From contig CP136062.1 in NCBI GenBank assembly GCA_032622095.1, forward strand, positions 142,866,351-142,930,350: a stretch of 64,000 nt of DNA, in the 5' to 3' direction. Each line of letters begins with the position of its first letter. Positions within the stretch are counted from its first letter, which is position 1. The translations under genes and the position numbers were made by a program. Under the pieces are notes generated by a model, which had not been told where the DNA came from, did no database searches, and was given only the letters and a program-made list of their open reading frames with translations. Positions 12,960 through 24,311 of this stretch are shown here, in pieces. The DNA comes from Siphonodentalium dalli (lineage: Eukaryota > Mollusca > Scaphopoda > Gadilida > Siphonodentaliidae).

Positions 12960-13265
12960 TTGGACGTAAATATTCACATAGTTTCATATTGGACGGGTTT
13001 GATTTCGAAATATATTCGTTTTTCAGTTGAATGGCGCGGGCTGCAGTCAAAACAAGTTATAAAGGGCGTGTATCTGGTAAGTCGTGTCGATGAAAACAGA
13101 TAGATTAAATAATGCCAATATGGGCGTATTTCGTGTGGAAATAGACCAATATCGGACTGTTTAAAAAAAACACGTTTTACGTCCATATAGAGCGTATATT
13201 GAGGTTAAATAACGCCAATATGAGCGTATTTCACTCATTAAATTACGCTTATTTTGACGAGAACT
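12960..13265. repeat. Dispersed repeat with ATTGGAC and TATAAAGRGCGT motifs, copy 1
   Basis: This block contains TTCATATTGGAC, an ATGGCGCGGGC motif, AAGTTATAAAGGGCGT, AAGTCGTG and repeated CCAATATGRGCGTATTTC, and closes near GACGAGAACTGGCTG. The same series recurs at 34900-35240 and, partly, at 40955-41110. Pieces also appear near 52690-53045. No coding potential is evident. I do not recognise the class. Confidence 0.6.
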
Positions 13266-13369
13266 GGCTGCCGTCTTCCTCCCACTAGTAAATCAACAAT
13301 CTTTACAAACATTTCTTCAAATATCTCCGTTATATCAGGGGTGGGGTTCATTCATTTTTTTCCATACAG

Positions 13370-13515
13370 TAGGCCGGGGTGGGTGGGTGGTTCAGCCGCG
13401 AAAAAATCACCTTTTTCCTCTTACAACATTTCTGCAATATAATTACCTCAAAGTGTTCAGCATCATTGTTATGGTATGTATGACACTTAGGTCAGGGCTT
13501 AGGGGGGGGGGGGGG
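13370..13515. repeat. G-rich dispersed repeat and 14-base poly-G
   Basis: GGGGTGGGTGGGTGGTTCAGC at 13377-13397 recurs nearly identically at 35522. The poly-G run of 14 sits at 13502-13515. Both belong to a set of GGGTGGGT/TTTTTTCCG-bearing repeats also present at 15595-15830 and 36495-37140. Confidence 0.6.
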
Positions 13516-13732
13516 TTAGTGTGGATATAGGCATAATGCTTCTCAGAAATCCCGGTTACAAACCAACACTCACAATTTCGTCTTTTGCATCAGATCACAT
13601 TGTCAAGTACCAACGCCACTGGTTCAAGATGAAAATGGACAGTTATGACACCCATGATTAAAGTAAATACAAATGAATAAAGCTATTCATTTATATCATT
13701 AATGTTTACTCATTAGGCCAATATGGTGGATA

Positions 13733-14502
13733 CACACGTGCGTGTAATGTCTGTATGTAAAATACATGTATTTTACATGGCCACACCCATAATTGACAAC
13801 ATTAGTCACCTGCGCGCAAGAGGTTCATTGTTAACAGGCCAGACAAGTGAGTAGTGATAAGCGAAGTAAAACTGTCCACTGTCAGACATTTAAGGCCAGT
13901 CCCAAATATGTCTTCTCTTACGGATGCGGAAATTAGCCAAGTCTATGTGATATCTGGCATTTTATTAATGCACAAACAACAGAAGCGACACGTCTGGAAT
14001 ATACAGGCTTGATATTGAACAATTTCGACCATGATGCTTGTTTGGCGTGGGGTCGCGAAAGCTTCAAATCGCTAAGGGACTTAATTGAATGCATCGGTCG
14101 GAATAAACTAGGAAAAAAGGTACAATATAATATGTTTTAGTTGAATAGCTCAGAGTTAGCCACACCGCCTGGTAGCTTTCGGGATCACATATAGCCCTAA
14201 GTTGATGGAAATCCTGATCAACCACTGCTATAAAATATCAAGAGAGGATTGGTAAATATTTAAACAGAACGTCCACCATATGTGTTATCCCACGAACAAA
14301 TATTTTAAGTGGCCTGGCGACTCGGTCTAAGATAGCGGTTTATCTATATTCCGACTTAATTGGAACTAGAACCAAGTGCGGTCAACACGTCGGCAATGGT
14401 TGGGTTGTCAATGGACACATATTGCATTGTCTGTATGATCCATGTAAAGCGCCAAATACACAATAATTACATAGATTACATGCGTGTGTGTATCCACCCT
14501 TA
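13733..14502. mobile_element. TIR element with GGTGGATACACA termini, copy 1
   Basis: The left end GGTGGATACACACGTGCGTG and right end CATGCGTGTGTGTATCCACC are inverse copies. An internal palindrome TAAAATACATGTATTTTA follows the left end. The interior has a short stretch from 13908 that would read MSSLTDAEIS, and similar text occurs in the copy at 33008. This may be a decayed coding start, but the frame closes quickly. Copies lie at 30207 (left end only), 32225 (right part) and 33008. The superfamily is not determined. Confidence 0.75.
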
Positions 14503-14603
14503 GACCTGATCAGACAGCACAAGAGGCAAAACATGGAAATCCCATCATGCTAGAAAGTATTGAATGCTATTTAAAGCCACATCCAGATTTTTGTTTGATT
14601 TTT

Positions 14604-15229
14604 TCACCTGATACAGACCAATGTTACTCTGTAGTAATACAAAACTATTAGTTAAAATTCCTCAGTGATAAAGGGTATGTGGCATGCCACGCCAGCCGTT
14701 GAGGCATGCCAATATCCCATAATATGTCAAATATAGCGAATTATCGAAATATGAAATACCACGAAAAAGCGAAATAGGAAAATACAGCGAAATTGCGGAA
14801 TAAAAAATGCATCGAAATGACGAAATAGCGCGAATTATGAAATAAGAAATTATTTTTATTAACTAAATAACGGAGATATTTGAAGAAGTGTTTTTGACGA
14901 AATAACGGGCATATTTGGAGAAGTTTTTTTAAAGAGCGTACCCCAAACCTCCCCCAAGCCCACCCACCCAAGAGAAGAATTTTACTTATATTTCACCACA
15001 GTTGATCTATTGTGGTGTTGTTATTTCTAATACAAATCGGCGTTATTTCGTAAATATACATTCTTTATAGAGTTATTACCCTGTGGCAATGTTACGATTT
15101 TAGCTTGTCAAAGAACATGTGGCATGCCTCAACGGCTGGCGTGGCATGCTACATACCCTATATCACTGAGGAATTTTAACTAATAGTTTTGTATTACTAC
15201 AGAGTAACATTGGTCTGTATCAGGTGGAT
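14604..15229. mobile_element. Foldback element with about 110-bp inverted arms
   Basis: The left arm 14604-14710 and right arm 15117-15229 are near-perfect inverse copies. Shared blocks include CCTGATACAGACCA, GTAGTAATACAAAACTATTA and GGCATGCCACGCCAGCC. The 400-bp centre is AT-rich with repeated CGAAATA motifs and has no recognisable ORF. The arms begin close to ACCTGATACAG. I could not fix a target duplication. Confidence 0.8.
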
Positions 15230-15594
15230 TTTTTAGTTTAATTTATTGTTTTTTTGACACAATTTCACATCAAAGCCATATGAATGCTGATCAATCTGTT
15301 AAAAGCCATGTTGTCAGATGGTATAAGATCGTGTGGGTCCATTACTATTTAGCATAAATGTTTTGCCTAAATTTGTATTTTATATTTTCGATACAGTTGT
15401 ATTTAAAGTGATTACAGACAAGCATTGGAAATATGGTAAAATGTTCATATAACTTGTTTACAAGTCATGAATCAATTGATAAACAAAAACAAACAGGATA
15501 ACAATGGGTGCTGCAGGTTTATACGATTCTTATCCGTTCTCAGACTTTATAACTGAAACAAATACCAAGCCTAAATGGTGTGAGACTACAGATT

Positions 15595-15830
15595 TTTAGG
15601 TAAAACGTGGGTGGGTACCCTGCATGAAATTGGAAAAAAAATTCCTTCAAATAAGGGATGATTTGGCTGGATTTGGAGGTAAAAAGGGGTGGGTACCCCG
15701 CATGAAATCGGAAACAAATTTTTTTCTTCAAATAGGGGGTGGTGAGTACCCAAGAGGCAGAAAAAAATGTTCAGCCTACTGTCATGGCACTTTTTTCCGA
15801 CCCCCCCCCCTGGTTATATAGTCAATATTA
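15595..15830. repeat. GGGTACCC tandem/dispersed G-rich repeat
   Basis: Three diverged units, each with GGGTGGGTACC, GCATGAAAT, GGAAAAAAA and TTCAAATA-like blocks, are followed by TTTTTTCCGACC and a poly-C run. The minus-strand and plus-strand frames here are repeat by-products. Related sequence is at 36495-36700 and 36915-37140. Confidence 0.6.
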
Positions 15831-17199
15831 TCCTTAAAAACATTTCTTCAAATATCTCTGATATTTAGTCAATATTAATCCTCGATTAATTCTAAGATCA
15901 ATCTTAAAAACACTTCTTTCTTAGCCAATATTAATCCTTAATATATCTTGATTTACTATAGTGACCATACACGTGTGTCCCCTGTGGTTGGGATTAGATA
16001 TTGAACAATATCTAATCACCCCCCCCCCCCCCAGATTAAGTATTTATTTATATGTAATCCTATAAGAATGGCCTGTCATATTACATGTACAGACTCGCCA
16101 ATACACAATTCCAGGTCCCTCTTGATAAATATGATTTCTCAAATTTATATAGCCCGTTGTTTATGGCAGCAAATAAGTACCACTGTCTAGCCTACACTAT
16201 CCGTGACAGTCAGTTTGGTTTACCGTTATATTCTCTAATGAAGAGTTATCAGCAAATGACGAGAGGAATATATTTCAATTTCAAACAGCGTTATAAATTT
16301 AATGTCAGTACCATCGTAACCAACCCGTAATAAGTACCACTGTCTAGTCATCACGATGCATGACAAGCAGTTTGATTTACCAGCTCTGTTCCCTACATAA
16401 CTTAGGTACAGATGTATCTATTATTTCCTGAAATGCATCAGATTAAAATATGTTTTATAATACTCCCGAAATGGTGTAACGCAATGTTTCTACTGAATTT
16501 TAGATTCACACTTCTGGAGCATGGAGTACGAAGACAACCACGGCATAGAATCCATCGCGCTGTCCCATGTTAAAATCCAGTTATACCATACTTTATAACA
16601 CAAGTCGACATTCGTCCATGTCCCCAAATGAGAAACAGTCTAATCGAGAAATAGTTCTCTTCGACATCCGCCAATGAAACTAAATGTGCACAGTGCTTAT
16701 AACCCCAACGTAATGCAATTACTTGTGTCGAGGGGCGTGCTACTAATTTGCATACCAGGTGGTATATTTATCACATCGAAACCTAACGTCAACAGAAACG
16801 GAGTTAATGTTCTTCTTCTGTGCACAACAATATCGTGACAATATGAAAATCCATTGTTCGAGTTAAGCATATATTATATGCATACGTGACCAACATACAA
16901 ATCCAATTGCGTCGACAGTATATATTACATATATATACTACGCTATGTAACAAAAACAAATATTGTATTATGTTTGCGTATATCGACGTTTATTTTCTAA
17001 TAAAGTGGTACCGAGTGTTATTGTGATTACGGCAAAGTTCTTATGCAATTTCCACTCACACGAGGCGTGTCAGGGGTGTGGTTTTGTTGTCACTTAGAAA
17101 CAAACATTCGTAAACGTCTCATTTATCGAGATTTATCGGAATTGTTCATCTGTATAAATGTAAGTTTTCCTTGTATATTATAAAACTGTGATTTAATTC
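15831..17199. other. Unassigned sequence with a local duplication
   Basis: A motif AAGTACCACTGTCTAG occurs at 16166 and 16333 with similar flanks (CAGTTTGRTTTACC), which suggests a duplication about 167 bp apart. The plus-strand frame 16085-16330 spans it without a recognisable domain. The copy of the 12397 dispersed repeat is at 16229-16320. No gene is recognised. Confidence 0.45.
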
Positions 17200-17298
17200 G
17201 GTTAATGGACTCGCGACTGGACATTCGTCAACTAAATGGTCTCGGTCTACGGCCTCGGTCATCTAGTTTACGAATGTCCAGTAGCTCGTCCATTAACC
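17200..17298. repeat. 99-bp imperfect palindrome
   Basis: GGTTAATGGACT at the left pairs with the closing CCATTAACC. CTGGACATTCGT pairs with ACGAATGTCCAG. The centre (GGTCTCGG / CCTCGGTC) forms the loop region. It is a strong hairpin without a gene nearby. It may be a minimal palindromic MITE or the residue of a foldback. Confidence 0.75.
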
Positions 17299-17760
17299 CT
17301 GACTTAGTGACAAATCTGTATAAATTAATTACGTTTATATCTAAAATTCTATAATTGGTTCTTGTGATGACATATTTATGCAGAAACTATTCCCCATGGA
17401 CCTCAAGGAATGTCGTAGAGGGTATATCCGTCTCATAGAGGTCGACACATGCTCTACAGGACATTGAAATGACACATATCATATGGTCCATGTATTTCAC
17501 TTCTATAATAAGGCAGCTTTATACCCCCAAACGTTTCAAAGAAATATTTTGGATGCACGAGTTTGTCCCTCGGTCATCTGTCTGCTCGTCTGTGTGACCG
17601 CCCGTCCAATTCATCCGTGTCTTCGCAGATGTCTCAACCATAACTTAACCAGATCTCAATTAATTTTGTGATAACATGCACGCATAGATTCAAGCACAGA
17701 AAGCACACTGGCCGTCACAAACAAGAACATTGAGACCGAATCATGTCTACTCACGCAATT

Positions 17761-18747
17761 GTGGTGCCCGATAAATAGGGCGTCGCTGCTTATCGTTTGT
17801 GGTGCCCGATAAATATTGCATCGCAACTTATCGTTTGTGGTGCCAAATAAATAGGGCGTCGCTGCTTATCGTTTGTGGTGTCCGATAAATAGGGCATCGC
17901 TGCTTATCATTTGTGGTGTCCGATAAATAGGGCGTCGCTGCTTATCGTCTGTGGTGTCCGATAAATAGGGCGTCGCTGCTTATCGTTTGTGGTGCCCGAT
18001 AAATAGGGCGTCGCTGCTTATCGTTTGTGGTGCCCGATATATAGGGCATCGCTGCTTATCATTTGTGGTGTCCGATACATAGGGCATCGCTGCTTATCGT
18101 TTGTGGTGTTCGATACATAGGGCATCGCTTCTTATCGTTTGTGTTGCCCGATACATAGGGCATCGCTTCTTATCGTTTGTGGTGTCCGATAAATAGGGCG
18201 TCGCTGCTTATCGTTTGTGGTGTCCGATAAATAGGGCATCGCTGCTTATCGTTTGTGGTGTCCGATAAATAGGGCGTCGCTGCTTATCGTTTGTGGTGCC
18301 CGATACATAGGGCATCGCTGCTTATCGTTTGTGTTGCCCGATACATAGGGCATCGCTGCTTATCGTCTGTGATGTCCGATACATAGGGCATCGCTGCTTA
18401 TCGTTTGTGTTGTCCGATAAATAGGGCGTCGCTGCTTATCGTTTGTGGTGTCCGATAAATAGGGCGTCGCTGCTTATCATTTGTGATGTCCGATACATAG
18501 GGCATCGCTGCTTATCGTTTGTGGTGCCCGATACATAGGGCATCGCTGCTTATCGCTTGTGGTGCCAGATAAATAGGGCATCGCTGCTTATCGTTTGTGG
18601 TACCCGATACATAGGGCATCGCTGCTTATCGTTTGTGGTGTCCGATAAATAGGGCATCGCTGCTTATCGTTTGTTGTGTCCGATAATTAGGGCATCGCTG
18701 CTTATCGTTTGTGGTGTCCGATAATTAGGGCGTCGCTGCTTATCGTT
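17761..18747. repeat. 38-bp minisatellite, about 26 copies
   Basis: Contiguous units have the pattern GTGGTGYCCGATAAATAGGG then CRTCGCTGCTTATCGTTT. The period is 38 bp throughout, and the span of 987 bp gives almost exactly 26 units. Variants are mainly point changes (AAATA/ACATA/ATTA; GCGTC/GCATC). Each unit contains the dyad CGATAA...TTATCG, so every monomer can form a small hairpin. The array has no spacers, so it is not a CRISPR. It ends just before the TTAA MITE at 18786. Confidence 0.95.
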
Positions 18748-18785
18748 TTGTTGACTCCGTCAATTCAACATTTGAATTAGGTTGT

Positions 18786-19246
18786 TTAACCCTTTCTATA
18801 CTAAAGCATCATTAATTTGTAGTTATACCAAAGGAAATATTCAGATAATAACTTCAACAAACTTTTTATCTAAACATTTCCCTCAATACATAGGACTCCT
18901 TCTGCACTTTTGTTTATCTGGTTTTAACACCCTACATGAATACTGTACACCAAATACGGCCAGTTTTAACGGGGGACTTCAGTCATAAATTCATTTTAAT
19001 TATCATGTTGTTTGCATCGTTCAAATAAAGAGCAGATGAGTATTCTTGCAATAATCCATGGTTCAAATTCATTCATTTGTTGCAAATAAATTTATTCTGT
19101 TGAGTATAAAAGGATCGAGATGGTCCCATAAATGACCGGGTTTAGTGTTCGGTACCCCTTTAACATCCCTCCAAATGAATAATAGACCATTCCGACGTAC
19201 ACTTTTTAACTGGCTGGGAGAATCCATTTAGTACAGAAAGGGTTAA
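18786..19246. mobile_element. TTAA-flanked MITE family 1, copy with extra internal DNA
   Basis: The termini TTAACCCTTTCTATACTAAA and TTTAGTACAGAAAGGGTTAA are inverse copies with TTAA at both edges. The flank-proximal interior matches the copies at 1030 and 9651. The copy is about 205 bp longer than the 255-bp one. The additional block, roughly 18920-19155, lies between the CTTCTGCACTTTTGTTTATCTG segment and the CCAAATGAATAATAGACC segment. No ORF of note is in the extra DNA. Confidence 0.8.
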
Positions 19247-19702
19247 GAGACTGGCAATTCAATTTTTGGAAACAATTAGTAACCAATATAACACACAATC
19301 CGTATTGTCTATATTTGCGTTGCAATCTCAAACTTCGAAGCGGCTCACATGTAATCACGTCGCATTGAAGCCTAAATTATACTCCGTCCATGTATGCCAT
19401 ACCCTATACCTAACTTTAGTGAGGAAACTCGTGATACATACGTAAATCGAAGTCATGTAACCTATCATGTGACACAAAGGTTTTTCGGTGTCCTAACGTG
19501 CACGTAGATTAAAGTTGTATTGGGAGAAATTGTACCTGCCTTCACAGTTCCGTGTAAAAGAGATCCTTAACCAGATCTAGATTAAGTTTGTAACAACATG
19601 CACGCATAGCATCAAGAACATGGCTCTGCATTTTCTCTTGCGATAACTTCAGAAATTATTTGTAGACCATTTGAAAGAGCGAATGGATGATTATTAGACA
19701 TA

Positions 19703-19970
19703 TTAACTCTTTCAGTGCCAGGGGCCGATATCTCATCGGCCCTAATTTACGGTATGTAGAGTGCCAGGGCTGATAAAATCGGCCCTAAAAATTAATTTTG
19801 TTTGGGTTGAATTTTTTTTGGGTATGCTTAAGCATGCTATAGCAAATTTAAAAACAAACTGGATAAAACTTAGGGGCATGTTATAACTCAAAACTATCAC
19901 CAGTATTCATAGTAATAATTTTGATGCCCATGAAAAACGTAAGATTCCCTGGCACTAAACCTACAAAATA
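19703..19970. mobile_element. Probable TTAA MITE (CAGTGCCAG type), right end decayed
   Basis: It begins TTAACTCTTTCAGTGCCAG. Two small palindromes follow (GGGCCGATATCTCATCGGCCC and AGGGCTGATAAAATCGGCCCT). A complementary CCTGGCACT lies at about 19949-19957, where the right terminus would be, but the closing GAAAGAGTTAA is absent. The layout fits a non-autonomous piggyBac-like element with a damaged right end. Confidence 0.5.
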
Positions 19971-20269
19971 AGTCTTTTAGAATATTTTTCAATGATTTTA
20001 CCTTTTCCAATGTGTACCGTCAAGTTTTTATTAAACTTTGGTATCGTATTGGACTAAGTTGACTTTTTATTTGTAATTCCAGTGTAAAAGTTGTACTTAC
20101 ATAACAATGGTTTTGACACGTGCAATCTCATCATTGGACCGTTCTTAATAATGAAAGTAAGAACAATTAAAGTCAATAAATTTTTGTCATGTACTTGTTG
20201 ATGATTGTTATTTTTCAGATTTGTATGTTATTTCGCATGAACCCATGCACTTCAACTGCCTTGAGGCCC

Positions 20270-20600
20270 GCTAAGCAGAAGCCAATTGCTACACCGAGGA
20301 CGCATTATAAAACGAATAAATGATAGGCGAACACCTTTTGATAATGGATTTCTAAAATTATAAACGGTTCTAGTCATGCATGGGTAGGGATGTTATTATA
20401 TTACGAACATACGACAGACCGAGACCCCATCGAATGATTCATCAATTACCATGAGTGCGATGTGTTGAAGTTATTAGATGAACATCCCCACAAAATAAAC
20501 AATGGGGATCGAACAATTACTCGTATATGCGTTACGTTATTCTTGAACAACGAGGGCCATTTTAAACGCATACTGCGTGCATGCACACATTGTCATAAAC
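20270..20600. repeat. Diverged duplication flanking the MITE, copy 1
   Basis: Blocks near 20296 (GAGGACGCA), 20346 (TTCTAAAATTATAAACGGTT), 20435 (AATGATTCAT) and 20468 (AGTTATTAGATGAACAT) recur in order at 21033-21310 on the same strand. The MITE at 20603-20993 lies between the two copies. Function is unknown. Confidence 0.5.
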
Positions 20601-20602
20601 TC

Positions 20603-20993
20603 TTAACCCTTTACCCAACAAACCGGCCAAATAAAGCTTCAACAGCCTAAAATATCTTCGGTCTGTCTCAATAGAACCATACAAATATGGGTATCATTGG
20701 AACCGGCTCCTTGACCACATTGTGATAGTTACAGTTATGCCCTGTGCCAATGCATTCTCTTATATATGCGAGTCGACCATAGGTCGCCTCGCATATATAA
20801 GAGAATGCATTGGCCTAAAAAAAAATATTTTTTTAACACTTTTTACCATTTTTTCTTACATTCTTTAACAATTTTATAATTTTGAATGTGTTAAGCCAAT
20901 GCATTCTCTTATATATGCGAGGCGACCTATGGTCGACTCGCATATATAAGAGAATGCATTGGCACATGGCCCTTCTGTTGGGTAAAGGGTTAA
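20603..20993. mobile_element. TTAA MITE with paired 69-bp palindromes, complete copy
   Basis: The ends TTAACCCTTTACCCAACA and TGTTGGGTAAAGGGTTAA are perfect inverse copies with TTAA at each edge, matching piggyBac-type integration. The conserved left interior reads AATAAAGCTTCAACAGCC and continues to the first palindrome at 20746-20814. An AT-rich spacer leads to the second palindrome at 20895-20963. The palindromes are the same 69-bp module found in the CCGCC-terminus elements at 2084 and 28584. Further copies of this family are at 38669-39022 and 47648-48073. It is non-coding. Confidence 0.9.
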
Positions 20994-21032
20994 CAGGTAT
21001 TTGGATTGTATCAATCAGTTCGACATTGGGGA

Positions 21033-21310
21033 CGCAATTATACGAACATATTTTAGGATATAAACTTTGATTGCCGAAAGGAATGGCTTTCTAAATTATG
21101 AACCGTTATTATTCGTTATTCATTTGTACGGATTTTCTGCTAATGTGAACAGACGACATCCAGAGTAGCACTCAAATGATTCATGCATTGTCATGTTGAG
21201 CTAATAAGTTAAACAAATACTCGGATGCTGTGCTGAACTTATTAGATGAACATTCCTACAAACAAATCAATGGGAATCTAGCAAATACTCCTGCGAGCAT
21301 TGTCAGCTTC
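21033..21310. repeat. Diverged duplication flanking the MITE, copy 2
   Basis: Second copy of the block at 20270-20600, with CTTTCTAAATTATGAACCGTT at about 21087 and ACTTATTAGATGAACATTCC at 21237. Some of the text (AATAAGTTAAACAAAT, GCTGAACTTATTAG) resembles the hairpin of family-1 TTAA MITEs, so part of this repeat may itself be an old MITE. Confidence 0.5.
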
Positions 21311-23100
21311 CAACACCTTTCATAGTTTTTTGTCTTAAAGCAACACTTAATTTTCGAATCCCCATATCGCATTATATACAACGTATTCCATGTTGTATAC
21401 CATTTGAAAAAGAAAGCTCCAAAACACTGTATTATCAACTTATCCGGTCGATTAATCTGTGAACATGTTGTTTTTGTCAAGGCTCCTACGTGTGTTCTGT
21501 GCTTAATTTCCATCTGGTTCTGTACTGCCAGTCTATTAATCTCAAATGAAAGTGGAATAAAACTATCTCTTAGTCGTGAATTTTGATGAATTCTGGGGTA
21601 AATAACGGAGGCAGTCTTGGTGTGAATCCGAGAATCTCTGTCAATTAGTGGATACTCCTAGACCGCAGCGTTTCTGTTTTCCAGTGAATGTGTATATTTT
21701 GGTTCCTCTAAAAATGGTATATAATATGGAATATGTTGTATTTAATGTGATCTGGATATTCGAAAATCAAGTGGGCATTTAATGCCCATAAATATCAGCA
21801 TCATATACAATGACCAATGTATACAATAATGTAACATAACTATCCAATTGCTCCTTTGAAACAGGTATTTAGATACATACATGTATACGAATGCCGCTTT
21901 ATGTGCATACTGATCACATTTCCATAGACCCGAAATATGCATTTATGTGAACCCCAGGCCCTTACCTCATTTCTCAATTGGATTCACACAGAGCAAGACT
22001 TACCTGTGAGCGATAAATTCCAGGAGATGTACGATAAATCAAACACCCACAAAGACTCCCTTGTGTAATAGGTGCGCGAGGCATTTGCCGACCAACGAGT
22101 AATTAGCACATATAACAGTTAGAGAGCAAAGTATCACGAACTATTCCGGAGAGTTGTTCCTTAGGAACTGACTCCCCTGTACACGATTGCCGTCTGCGAG
22201 TGACAAACGCGATGCTATTACGCCAGCGTTCCGTTGCCGAATTCCCGTTTTAAGCCGACCTGGATCCCCTGAGTGTAATTGCGTTCGGCTCCGTGTCGTA
22301 ATTATTCTACCAACTGGCGGTCTAAGATGCTGATTTCCCCCTCATTCTCTGGGTGATGTTGATGATGGTTTCCAACATGGTACACAATCATTCATCTTCT
22401 TCGTTATTCGCGCAATGCTCGCCACCTTTTTACCTCGTCTCATTTTCACAGCATACAGGTTCTGCAGCACATCGCTGCAAAAAAGTCTCCTACGAGAAAT
22501 AACAGTAATACATATAACTTGAGGACCAGACATCGATGTTTGCGCTGTACTGCCTGTAACGAAAACGCACGCGGCGAGGTTTGTGAAAAAAGGAATCATG
22601 TCGATAATGTATGAAAGTAGAGAAGGGTTGGTTTGGAAAAATACAGACACTGGGTTGACACAACTATTCAGTGAGGTACACACACTTTGAGTCAATGGTG
22701 ACATATGTTCGGGGATATACAAATATAATAATAATAATATAGCAGAAGCAGGGATAAAAAAAATAATTCTTCCTGCTGATGAAACACACTAGTTGACTTC
22801 CCTCATATGAAAAAAACTTCTTGGTGGTGAATACGTTATTCATGTCCCATATCGATGCCTAAGAATTGTACCAATACCTCAACCACTTCATTACCTTGAC
22901 AATTAAGGGAAGCAATACTCTCATAGGGATTGACGCAGCGGAACGACTTAAAGGCACGGGCGGCGTTCGTTGCAGAAATATTCATATCTGTTCAAATCGC
23001 CATCAACAGAAGGAATATTAAACTATATATAGTTGTGTTCATATGCCAAACATAATCAGCGCGTGAAAAGTATAATGTCGTCAAGACGTACGATGGTGTA
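21311..23100. other. Unassigned sequence
   Basis: No gene is confidently recognised. The 126-residue minus-strand frame 22342-22722 contains LNSCVNPVSVFF, which resembles the seventh-helix NPxxY-region motif of rhodopsin-like receptors. The tyrosine is replaced, the downstream sequence is unlike a receptor tail, and no other helix is visible nearby. I do not call it a gene. Confidence 0.4.
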
Positions 23101-23560
23101 CGTAAACAAGAGCCTGCTCGTGTTACATAACACAGCTCAATTATATTGGTCAATCACACACAAATGATATAAACGCTCTTTATTATTTCCATATCAGGAA
23201 AACAGTAACAAATAACGCTCTTTATGTTTACCATATCCGGATCTAAACAAAAACCAGGTTCTGTAACGTTTTTTGCTTTTGAAGTTTTGTTTACATAACA
23301 AAGGAATAAACATTTGACAATAACATACTGTTTATGCCATATTTCTGATTGGTATAAAACAAAGTCTGTCGCCGCCCGTATCGTTAAATGTTGTTGAACT
23401 TATCAACGTTCCGCACGCAAGTGGAATGAGACAAACGCTCTTTATATTACCATATCGGGAAGATTCAAAAAGAGAACGCTCTTTATTGTTGGTTATTATT
23501 TGCGATAAATCTTTGCTATTGACAAATGAACACTGGGTACGCCCAAACAAATCCGGGTCG
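23101..23560. repeat. Cluster of AACGCTCTTTAT repeats
   Basis: AACGCTCTTTAT occurs at 23172, 23213, 23433 and 23486, mostly followed by a TTACCATATC(A/C/G)GGA-like block (about 45 bp per unit). The inverse, AAAGAGCGT, occurs near 29513 and 29552, and a related block lies at 45036. The unit therefore belongs to a dispersed repeat family that is locally clustered here. No coding sequence is evident. Confidence 0.6.
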
Positions 23561-23934
23561 TGTCGGCAAGAACACTGAACATATGAAAGCGCAAGAACTC
23601 TATTCTTAAAGTGTATAGTTTGCTAAAATCCTCATTAGTGTAGACATGAAATCGCTTCTTATCCACACAAGCCTGGGGTTATCTCACATTTGGTACTGGA
23701 AATTACTGGCCCATAATGGTAAATGACTGGCTCTAATGGTTTGAGTTATTCGTTAATAATTGTGTGCCCGTCAAAATTATTTCACAATCTTATTATGGGA
23801 TTATCGGGTAATTGGTGTCATAACTTAATAAAAATATATACATGTTAATTGCGCTCTCTTCTCGCGAATAATCTCTGCCTGCGCTCTCTTCTCACGAATC
23901 ATCTCTGATTGCGCAGCCAATCAACCCATGAATG

Positions 23935-24115
23935 GACCCATATAAATGATGTCATTGTGAGTCGATAATGTGACTAAAACGCTCTCATTTTCAGTTCATT
24001 GTCGACTCAAAATGAGGCGACTCTTAGCAGATTATCGACCTAAATTAAATTATATTATAAGCAGATAATGTACGGATTTTTTGGGAGAATATGCTGCAAT
24101 GTCGACCAGCGCACG
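23935..24115. repeat. Dispersed repeat with ATTATCGAC/AAGCAGATTAT motifs, copy 1
   Basis: Shared with 52880-53045 and 54545-54640: TGTGACTAAAAYG, TCTCATTTTCAG, CATTGTCGACTCAAAATGA, AGCAGATTATC and ATTATAAGCAGATAATGT. The unit is partly self-complementary around TCGACTCAWAATGAG. Class is unknown. Confidence 0.6.
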
Positions 24116-24311
24116 GACCATGTGTCGTAGACACACACTGGCGATTTCCAGCTAATAATCCCATTCTGTGCCGCAGAGCATGCGAATAGTTCTTTACCAC
24201 AATAAATATCGTATTTGACTCAATGACTCAATTGATTCTGGCACAAAAGTATTATCATGCTCTAACTGTTACTTGGTGAATACGAGCCCTGGTCTGTAGT
24301 TTAAACTATAT

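Noticed and set aside
17761-18747. CRISPR-like regular repeat array
   Set aside because: Units of 38 bp follow one another without unique spacers, and the context is eukaryotic. It is a minisatellite.
21340-21370. TTTCGAATCCCC resembling a tRNA T-arm
   Set aside because: No acceptor stem, D-arm or anticodon arm could be built around it.
22342-22722. Possible receptor exon with LNSCVNPVSVFF
   Set aside because: The motif resembles a rhodopsin-like helix 7, but the key tyrosine is absent, the following residues do not fit a receptor tail and no other helix is nearby. Likely chance or a very old fragment.
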